A stretch of 13,934 bases of DNA from Solicoccozyma terricola (Eukaryota > Basidiomycota > Tremellomycetes > Filobasidiales > Piskurozymaceae): contig BCLD01000026.1 in the NCBI GenBank assembly GCA_001600875.1, positions 262,820 through 276,753 on the forward strand, given 5' to 3'. A program made the position numbers and the translations under genes. The notes below the pieces were generated by a model. It made no database searches. It was not told the DNA's origin and worked only from the letters and a program-made list of their open reading frames with translations. Of the stretch, positions 7,371 through 13,934 are shown in pieces (the stretch's first letter is position 1; each line of letters opens with the position of its first letter).

Positions 7371-7572
7371 TGTTGTTGGAAGTGGCGAATACTGTGCTAT
7401 GGTTGATGCCGAAGTATAGCATTGCAATGCATGGCAGTGCATGGCACTGCAGCATAGCAAAGGATGCAGGTGGCAAAGACCTTTGTTCCAATGTTGTAAG
7501 AGTACTATATAGGTCGACCACTTCTGATCAAGCTCGATGTATAATAATGAGAATAACCAATTATTCATAACA
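7371..7572 (-). mobile_element. Candidate LTR (about 200 bp) at the broken end of copia copy B
   Basis: On the minus strand the segment begins TGTTATGAATAATTGG and ends TTCCAACAACA, with TG...CA ends and a short TGTT/AACA inverted repeat. A TATATAG box lies in the middle (plus-strand about 7505-7512). It starts exactly where similarity between the two copia copies stops. No target-site duplication is visible, the copia sequence does not resume on the far side, and no primer binding site follows, so a clean solo LTR insertion is not shown. It could instead be a recombined or partial LTR. Confidence 0.4.
7419..7450. repeat. Palindrome cluster
   Basis: GCATTGCAATGC (7419-7430) is a perfect 12-bp palindrome. 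GCAGTGC-ATG-GCACTGC (7434-7450) is a 7-bp inverted repeat with a 3-base loop. GCATGGCA also repeats directly in between. Located in the candidate LTR downstream of its TATA box, where a transcript could fold. Confidence 0.7.
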
Positions 7573-7574
7573 GT

Positions 7575-8546
7575 TTCTACCTGTTGTGCCGGAGCGTCTG
7601 GGAGAGGGCTAGGTGCTGTTGACCTGTCGTGGCGCTTCTCCCATTGCCATTCCCAACCACGGTATTGTTGTTCAGGGAGATCATCTTTACTATCCGAGGA
7701 GGTATTGTTCTCGCTTAATGGGCGATCATCCTCCTGTCTCTCCACAGGTACTGGATCAGGTGTAGATGATTTTACTGCATTGATGATGTCAGAAGCCTCC
7801 ATGTAGGCCCTGGTCTCATGGTTGTACCGGATCCTGGGTGATGGTGATGATGAATCTGCCTCCCCCTGTTGGTTTTGACTCAAACACCACGTCCCTTGAT
7901 ACCACAACAGATTTCCTAGCCGGATCCCATACTCGGTAATTGTGGGTGCCCTCCTCATACGAGAGGAGTCGCCCCTCTCTGTAGCGTTGGTGAAGCTTGT
8001 CGGTGTTGTTATGATCACGGTAGTAAGCTCGGCACCCAAAGGGCTGCAGGTGACTTGCATTGACCTCTGTTTGGCGCCATAGGTCCTCTGGGATTTTCTT
8101 CTGCGGTTCACAGGGAGTCCGATTCCTGGTGTAGGCAGCATAGTTTGCGGCTTCTGCCCAGAACTCATCCACCAGGGAAGCATCAAGGAGGAGTGTTCGG
8201 ATGGTATCCAGCAATGTGAGGTGAGCTCGCTCTACTCGTCCGTTCGGAGCATGTGCCGTTGGTGGTGTCATATGATGTTCTATGCTCTTGGATTGGAGGT
8301 AAGAGCGAAGGTCCTTGGAATTGAATTCACCTCCCCGGTCTGATCGAATGGTCTTAAGGGAGCAGTCCAGTTGGTTCTCAACGAGGTTGATGTAGTTGAT
8401 CAAGGCCCGTGAGTGTCGCTCTTCTTTTCCAGGAAGATGAGGTGAATCTTCCTGGTGTAGTCATCATAGCACGTCAGGAAGTAGAGCTTCCCACTCAGTG
8501 ATGGAGTCCGAGCAGGCCACCAGAGGTCAACATGCACAGAATAGAG
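7575..8546 (-). pseudogene. Ty1/copia integrase fragment (copy B)
   Basis: Second copy of the element at the window start, in opposite orientation. Minus-strand landmarks: V-D-L-W-W-P, I-R-S-D-R-G-G-E-F, N-G-R-V-E-R-A-H-L-T, F-W-A-E-A-A-N-Y-A, then the Pro/Ser-rich linker ending D-A-P-A-Q-Q-V-E. The integrase Asp, Asp and Glu are present. Where copy A has a TGA, this copy has an Arg codon. Its own damage: a one-base deletion near 8410 and a one-base insertion near 7862 shift the frame. It lacks the pre-integrase Cys motif upstream and all of the reverse transcriptase downstream. Both borders are abrupt, so it was cut out of a longer element by later rearrangement or nested insertion. Confidence 0.92.
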
Positions 8547-9089
8547 CATATCTTCCCTCACCACCGGATGGTGCTCCTGGAAGGGCTATACGTGGCACTT
8601 GATCTAGAGCCATGGAAGGCCACTGGACTGCTGTTGGACGAGATAATCTTGATAGAGGTGGACGAAGAAACCGCCAAAAACGCATAGTCGAGAGGCACCT
8701 GAAGGCCGGCTTGGTAACAACAGAGGACGAAGGCTTGAAGCGCGCGGTCGAGAACGATCTGCCCAGTGAGCATTCCAGGCAGGCCGTACGATCGACAAAC
8801 TAAGTTCTGACCAATTCGCAACCTTGCAGATGGGAGATACCTCCTCAGCAATCTCCTTCCCCCATCTATCCGAGTGCAGTCACCCGATGACCCAGCTTTG
8901 ATAACGCCATGATGAAGATAGACCATGCCCCGCAAAATCGGTGGACGGCGGAGACTTGTAATTGAAACACATCACATCTCCGCTTCAATGATATGGTATT
9001 TACCGCGGGGGCAGAAAAGCTGCTACGACTCTCATGATTAATGCCAAGCCTTCCGGATACATCGAATCTATGCCGCGATGTCTCTTCCC
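8547..9089. other. Unassigned sequence between copia copy B and the SDR relic
   Basis: A minus-strand frame is open at 8558-8935 (about 125 codons) and runs up to the copia border, with residues such as S-Y-G-L-P-G-M-L-T-G-Q-I-V. I do not recognise the family and cannot tell a real exon from a chance frame. It does not read into the integrase. The remainder shows nothing recognisable. Confidence 0.35.
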
Positions 9090-9723
9090 TCAAAAGGCGG
9101 ACTCGAGCAACCATCCACCATGGATAACAACCTCAGCACCTGTGGTGTATTGTGCGTTAGCCAGGCTCAAAATGACCTGAGCAGTCCTTCGCGGAACCTG
9201 GAGGCGAGGGAGATTCCCCAGACCTTCCTAAACTTACCCTTGTGGGTCACAGAGTTCTCGTTGTCCTCGGGGTCGATCACGGTCATTCCGAATGGGAAGT
9301 AACCTGGAGCGATCACGTTGACACGAACGCCAAGATTTCGGCGGGCGTACTCGGTAGCCAACTGGAGGGAGAGGGAGATGGGTCGCAGCTTTGCCGGCGT
9401 TGTAGTGCCGCGCTGGGACTAAGGAAGGGAATGAACGGTAAATAAGGTTCTTGGGCGTGGAGTAGGAGCCAAAACTTACGGTCTTGGTGATCCAGACATG
9501 GAAGAGATGTTGATCACGTTTCCAGGCTCCGGTTTTATGGCAGCGAGAGGAGCGGCAAGAAGGCAAAAGTAGTATAGTATGAAGCCGTGTTGATACGGTA
9601 GGTGGACAGCCTGCGAAAGCCTTGGTAAGCGTCCGTTCGTGTCAAAGAGCCCCCTCACCATCGCTCAAACGTCTCCTCGCCAAACATCTTGGAGGAGCCC
9701 TCGGAGGTTTGTTCGGCGTCGTT
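9090..9723 (-). pseudogene. Short-chain dehydrogenase/reductase (SDR) relic, 5'-truncated
   Basis: Minus-strand remnant of a classical SDR, an NAD(P)(H)-dependent oxidoreductase, closest in wording to fungal 3-oxoacyl-ACP-reductase-like (rhamnolipid-type) members. Visible in order: F-G-E-E-T-F-E-R-W, S-T-Y-R-I-N-T-A-S-Y-Y-T, F-L-P-L-L, G-N-V-I-N-I-S-S-M-S-G (catalytic Ser), Y-N-A-G-K-A-A-T-H-L (catalytic Tyr and Lys), A-T-E-Y-A-R-R-N-L-G-V-R-V-N-V-I-A-P-G-Y-F, and the C-terminal N-A-Q-Y-T-T-G-A-E-V-V-I with G-G-W-L-L. Two introns fit: 9658-9611 (GTGAGG..GCAG) and 9479-9419 (GTAAGT..TTAG); an acceptor also precedes 9723. Single-base indels occur near 9555, 9493, 9405 and 9185, and a 4-base one near 9375. 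The N-terminal Rossmann half with TGxxxGIG is absent from the next several hundred bases. It ends at a TGA at 9090-9092. Confidence 0.82.
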
Positions 9724-10329
9724 CTATCGAAGGCAATCAGGCAAGAAGAGCACATCAGCAATCCACGCTTCCATCATGACTCAAGATAACTGGGGCGCCT
9801 TCCGAGACACCGTGGTCTGAATCAACAATACAGAAAGGAGATCAGCACCTCCTCGCCGGATCAGTTTCGCTACAAGAATAAAGTAGTCGTCTTTCTTTGT
9901 AAAAGACATAATGTGGAGTGAAGTGAAAATGGAAATTGTAAATGCCCATGGAACACCAGCACCCTCAGGTCTGGCGACCAAATCGGTGCAGCCTGGGGAT
10001 CCTGGATCCTTGGAATGACAGCTCTGCGCCGGCTACTTCGTCCCTTCGCGTTGGCCACGGTCTGGAGCAGCCCGGCCCTTCGTCCGTGTCTTCTCCGCTT
10101 AGTGCCGCAGGGGCGACCTGGCCACCGAACAGCGTTTTCTAGGTCATATGCCTCCCTCGGAGGACTCTTCGCCGCAACCCTACAACTCCACGTATCACCT
10201 GCTGTAGATAGGCCGACACGGACGATTGGTTTCCGCTCGGAGGTCTGTTCGTCCAGCCGAGCTTACAACGGAGCAGTTACGCGAATCAACTGCGACCCAG
10301 AACTCGTCTCGGACACCTGAACGAACCTT
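9724..10329. other. Intergenic region between the SDR relic and the transporter
   Basis: No convincing gene. The missing SDR N-terminus was looked for on the minus strand and not found. A plus-strand frame at 10015-10320 (101 codons) starts with an Arg/Leu/Ala-rich, acid-free stretch and an R-S-Y-A-S that would suit a mitochondrial presequence, but the rest is unrecognisable and it has no homologous motif, so I do not call it a gene. Confidence 0.4.
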
Positions 10330-10545
10330 GTTGTGGGGGTCTACACGGATCGCAGTGAGCCGAGCGGGAGTCCCCGTGGGGCCGTTCACCATCTGATTTG
10401 GAAGCGGACAGCTTGTGGCTCACTTTGGACGGCCATCTACTCGCCCTTTGAATATATATACCATGAATGAAATTGCAAATCCGAGCCACTCTTCAAGCTC
10501 AAAGAGGGGTCGCCACCACTGCAGGAACAATCTACTTCGCCAAAG
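10330..10545 (+). promoter_or_regulatory. Promoter region of the MFS transporter
   Basis: A TATATATA box lies at 10453-10460, 86 bases before the start ATG at 10546, a usual spacing for fungal genes. Two GTGGGG matches to the Mig1/CreA consensus SYGGRG are at 10333-10338 and 10376-10381, the second inside the palindrome CCCCGTGGGG. Mig1/CreA sites would fit glucose repression of a disaccharide permease. The consensus is short and degenerate, so this is a suggestion only. Confidence 0.4.
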
Positions 10546-12785
10546 ATGGCCCTCCCGGATATCGATTACAACAACGACAAGTCGTCACTGGCGCACGCCG
10601 AAGACGACGCCGCCATCAAGGAGAAGCCCATTTATGAGGAAAATGCAGGGCACCTCGCCGAGACTGAGGTTCTTGAGACCAGATATGCATGTGAGTGTTC
10701 GAGTTGTACACATCGCGAGAGGCGATACGACGATCGCGAACCCGTCTGATCAATCTCGTCGCAGTGCTGAGCCGTCTGGAGGTCGTCAAGACCTTTTGGA
10801 AAGCGATCTTTTTTGCATGATCCTGAACTGGTCTGCTCTAAACGATGGGGTAAGTGCCATTGTTCGTCTGCGATCAGGTGTCAGTTCTGACCCCTACCAG
10901 AGTTCCAGCAACAAGTCCCCGGAAACATCATCCCAATGCCCGCGTTCGTTACCACGATGGCCAATACCGTCATCGACGGGCAACCGGCCATCAGTGCAAC
11001 AATCGTCTCTTACTGGCAAGGCTTTGGCGAGATGTCCAAGACTCTAGGCATGTTCGCTGGTGGGTACTTTGCCGACAGGTTTGGCCGAAAGTGAGTCTTG
11101 CCACGTCCCGTACCGCGACCCTGAAAGCCTCGCTTTCCGGACACACCTCTTCAGACGGGCCTTGATCGGAGCCGTCGGCGTCCTCCTTGCTGGCTCTATC
11201 GTCGAGATCACGGCTCATAATTGGCCGAGCTGGCTCGCTGCTGCTATCGTCATCGTCTCGGAGTCGGTCTAGCTCAATCCATCCTAGTCACCTACGTGTC
11301 AGAGCTCGCTCCGTTCCAGATTCGAGGCTTCATGATTGGCGCCTACCAGCTCTGTCTGGCGTTCGTTCAATTGATCGTCGCTGTCGCTACCCAACTCATG
11401 ATCGTGCACATGCCTGGCAAGTGGAGGCCACTCATCGGTCTCGAGTTCATCTTCACCGGTGCAAGTTGCGCATTTCACCGCAACTTGCTGTCGTGTAGCC
11501 CAGGCCTGACCTCGATCGCTGTTTCAGGTACTGCTCACTGGCATCTGGCTCATTCCCGAGTCTCACCTTTATCACATTCGGAAAGGGGAACCATGACGAG
11601 GCGAAACGGTAGATGCAAAGGCTGTATGGCACTGCCGTCGACTACGACGTTGTGTGTCCTGAAGCATATCTCGAAAGCATATCAGGAGCCCAATCGCTGA
11701 GCCGTTTCAACAGGAATACGAATATCGGGTCATCCAAGACGGCATCCAAGGGGAGATCGAGTTCAGCCATTCGAAGGCCTCGTTCTTCGAGATATTCCAG
11801 GGAGTTAACTGGCGACGAACGTTAGCTGGATGCGTCGGTATCTGCAGTCAATGGGCTGCGGGTGCTCCCATCGTCTTTGGTTATTCCACCTACTTTTTCA
11901 AGGTTGCCAACCTCGGAACTGACCCCTTCATCATAACCATCATCATGTGAGTCGGGCATCATACTACGCATGGTATCATATTCCTACTTACTGGTCGATG
12001 TGTATAGTTTTGTTCTACTCATCGTTGCCATATCGGTTTCCCTTGTTTCCTGCGATTACATCGGTCGCCGTCCCCTTCTCGTCGGGTGAGTTCACATGCT
12101 CGAGGACAACTACAATTGGGTGACAATAGAGCTCAACAACCTGGTGATGCTACCCAGCGGCTGTTTCGCAATGCTCTGTTTCAACGTTGGCCTCGCTTCG
12201 ACCGGGTTCTCCCATTCAGAGGCGTCGGGTAAAGCCGCCGTCGCCTGTCTCCTGCTGTGGGTTATTTGCTACGGCTTGTCGGCTGGACCATTCGGATTCG
12301 TCGCAGCGGGTGAAACCTCGACTCCTCGATTGAGGGCTCAGACCACCTCGTTCAATCTCGGTTGTTACGGTTCTGGATTGTGAGTCGGAAGACCTTGCTC
12401 TGGGCATATCTGCAGCTCTTGACGGGATGGTTGCTGTTGGGTTTAGCGTCAATTTCCAATGGAGTGTGTCCTACATGATTAGTCCCGATGCAGGGAACAT
12501 GGGAGTCAAGGCCATTTACATCTGGGCTGGCATGTTGGTCCCGACTGTTGCCATCCTGTACATTTACTACCCCGAGGTCCTCCAGTCTTTTTCCAAGTGA
12601 TTCTTGCAAGCTTATATGGGTACTTATAGACTTGCGGCCGAACCTACTGGGAACTCGACGAGCTGTATGAGCGAAGGATCCCCGCTAGGAAGTTCAAGAA
12701 CACGCCGACCCTTGCCGACCAGACTGGTCGCAAGACCAAGGCATTCGGTTCTAGTCAATCTGAGCAAGCAACCGACCATGCTTGA
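10546..12785 (+). pseudogene. MFS sugar transporter, maltose/alpha-glucoside permease type, frame-damaged
   Basis: Proton-coupled sugar importer of the plasma membrane. Ten exons of about 560 codons, the normal length. Introns: 10691-10764, 10850-10902, 11091-11154, 11461-11527, 11652-11713, 11947-12007, 12086-12129, 12380-12446, 12577-12629; all GT..AG except 11461, which starts GCAAGT. Family signatures: acidic N-terminus; N-D-G-F-Q-Q-Q-V-P-G-N-I-I; motif A G-G-Y-F-A-D-R-F-G-R-K; L-A-Q-S-I-L-V-T-Y-V-S-E-L-A-P; L-I-P-E-S-H-L-Y-H-I-R-K-G; D-Y-I-G-R-R-P-L-L-V; N-V-G-L-A-S-T-G-F-S-H-S; A-G-E-T-S-T-P-R-L-R-A-Q-T; Y-W-E-L-D-E-L-Y-E-R-R-I-P-A-R-K-F. Start ATG has A at -3. Damage: a missing T in the run 10809-10814, a missing G near 11255, an extra G at 11585-11588, TAG at 11610-11612, and a phase mismatch after intron 7. 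Recent pseudogene or uncorrected sequencing errors. Confidence 0.88.
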
Positions 12786-12869
12786 TTTTGGAAATGAAGT
12801 CATTCGCGGCGCTTGTCTTCTCAAGAGAGGCGTCGGGTCAGATGTGACGGTGGTTGGAGAATGGGAAAT

Positions 12870-13617
12870 GGGTATCTCAAACGCAGAAGTGACTCTAATG
12901 TGGTCATCACCCTTGGCGTTCACCATGCGATCTGTGATGCTACGATGGTTTTGCGACTGCATGAACCAGTGGAGAAAGGGTTCATTCCGCCATCTTGAAA
13001 AACGAGTCCCCTACGGCCATCAAGCTACATCTCTTCAAATATGAATCGACGGCTCTTTCCCAGTCAGGCGAACAGCCTCAACAGTTCTCAACCAGTGATG
13101 TTCAACCGAGGCCGCATCCTGCGTATGACCTCTGCGCATCTCCTCGACAGGACCAGGAGCTCGCCTTGATCTGGTACACGATCAACGTCCCGATAGACCC
13201 AAATCTCGATGTCAAGCCTTCTCCGATGCCTCAAGCTCCGATTGAGCACTGGAAGCGGGGCCCGCTCGAGAGGGGTTGCGCTTCATTTCTCGGCGGAAGA
13301 GTCGGCCAACATGCTTGGGCTTGTGAAGCCGTTCCTTCCGGCTCGGATGTGGGTTAACCGACTCGACGTCCTCAGCGCTTTCATCATCATTCTCGTTTCG
13401 ACTGCAAAGGGCTTGACCACCAAAGATATCGCGAAGATCGGCTTCAGATGCCAGACCGCTTTCAATGCGTGAACGCGGCTGAACGACGTCGACTCCCTCT
13501 GCTCTGCCTCGCTCATTCAATTCCTCCGAAACATGCCCAAGCATGGAAATGTCCTAATTTGGCTATCTGCTGTCTCTCGCAAAAGGAACCGTGCAGCGGT
13601 AGCGGATTTGTACTAGT
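12870..13617 (+). pseudogene. BAHD-type (transferase family) acyltransferase fragment
   Basis: Remnant of a CoA-dependent acyltransferase that would acylate an alcohol or amine of a small molecule. Plus-strand reading gives N-V-V-I-T-L-G-V-H-H-A-I-C-D-A, the catalytic H-H-x-x-x-D block (usual last residue Gly, here Ala). After a frame change come H-P-A-Y-D-L and a Pro-rich linker (P-S-P-M-P-Q-A-P). Then, back in the first frame near 13280, F-S-A-E-E-S-A-N-M-L, W-V-N-R-L-D-V-L-S-A-F and F-R-C-Q-T-A-F-N, a TGA at 13470-13472, then T-R-L-N and G-N-V-L-I-W-L-S-A. This order is that of BAHD proteins. The N-terminal part has no room, since the transporter ends at 12785, and the usual C-terminal D-F-G-W-G is not found. 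Stop at 13615-13617. Truncated at both ends and frameshifted. Confidence 0.68.
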
Positions 13618-13934
13618 GCACAACCGCAACGATGTGGAATGTCATGTGGGATAAAGGTGACGCCTGGTCGATGATGGTGATGGACGATAACAAACTATTC
13701 TCATAACAACGGACATCAGGTGAAATCATGCATGTCCGTTCCTCTACTCTATCCACGCTCCTCCTCCCCCCTCCCCTCCTCACATCTACGAATTGCATCT
13801 ATTACCGTTGGTGGGTGATCGAATTGGTTATTTCGACATTGACAAGCTACGATGAGGTCCTCAAGATGTCCAAATTCTGGTGTTGAATGTGGGATGTTCA
13901 GTATGGTGGTTCAAGTCCAAGATACATTGAATAC
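13618..13934. other. No recognisable gene; pyrimidine-rich tract
   Basis: No coding pattern seen. A C/T-rich run occupies about 13755-13783. GGTTCAAGTCC near 13908 looks like a tRNA B-box but no A-box or cloverleaf accompanies it. Confidence 0.4.

Noticed and set aside
7580..8186. Long minus-strand frame crossing from the integrase region to 6960
   Set aside because: Its first part is a shifted reading of the integrase, joined by a frameshift to the linker, then the candidate LTR, then the helical frame; it is not one protein.
10015..10320. 101-codon frame with a mitochondrial-presequence-like start
   Set aside because: Only the first half looks like a targeting sequence; the rest matches nothing I know and no splice signals extend it.
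12779..12795. L-D-F-G in a frame after the transporter, similar to the BAHD D-F-G-W-G motif
   Set aside because: It lies upstream of the catalytic HHxxxD block whereas the family has it near the C-terminus, and W-G is missing.
13900..13925. GGTTCAAGTCC resembling a tRNA B-box
   Set aside because: No A-box at the right distance and no cloverleaf pairing could be drawn.

Overview
The window looks like a repeat-rich stretch of a filamentous fungal genome, most likely a basidiomycete. The host-type genes carry many short introns of about 44-74 bp with GT..AG borders. Ty1/copia retrotransposon debris is abundant, and 40-residue TPR arrays of this style are known from fungal NLR-like (STAND) proteins. 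The phylum is inference. Nothing bacterial is present: no operons, no Shine-Dalgarno sites. I found no intact protein gene. Almost every recognisable gene carries frameshifts, stops or truncations, so this is either a gene graveyard or an assembly with uncorrected indels (there is one N at 1313).

Layout. 2-1397 (+): copia pol fragment (end of the pre-integrase zinc-binding motif, integrase, start of reverse transcriptase). 1398-3122: no recognisable gene, but a 16-bp palindrome and a nested hairpin. 3123-3925 (-): 3' end of a copia element, with RNase H, polypurine tract and a 254-bp LTR with a TATA box. 4504-4862 (-): RNase H remnant of a second, different copia family. 5042-5645: a 15-bp tandem repeat, then an LTR-like promoter with three TTAGTCA heptamers, two heat-shock-element dyads and a TATA box. 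5712-6876 (-): array of exact 120-bp units coding TPRs, with two compensating frameshifts. 6960-7370 (-): helical reading frame with TPR-like periodicity, probably the upstream part of the same protein. 7371-7572: candidate LTR. 7575-8546 (-): second copy of the copia integrase segment, inverted relative to 98-1064.

8547-9089 is unassigned. From 9090 rightward the content is host-type metabolism. 9090-9723 (-) is a 5'-truncated short-chain dehydrogenase/reductase relic with two clear introns. 10546-12785 (+) is a ten-exon MFS sugar transporter of the maltose/alpha-glucoside permease type, with preserved splice sites (one a GC-AG intron) but several frameshifts and one stop. 12870-13617 (+) is the core of a BAHD-type acyltransferase, 5' and 3' truncated. 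The intergenic stretch 9724-10545 carries a TATA box and Mig1/CreA-like sites upstream of the transporter.

How it fits together: the right third (reductase, transporter, acyltransferase) could be the remnant of a small metabolic cluster. The left two thirds are nested retroelements that landed in and around an NLR-like TPR gene. I do not see a clear undescribed system. The most interesting signals are the 360-bp higher-order duplication inside the TPR array, the stress-motif-rich promoter at 5285-5645, and the preserved splice architecture of the damaged metabolic genes.
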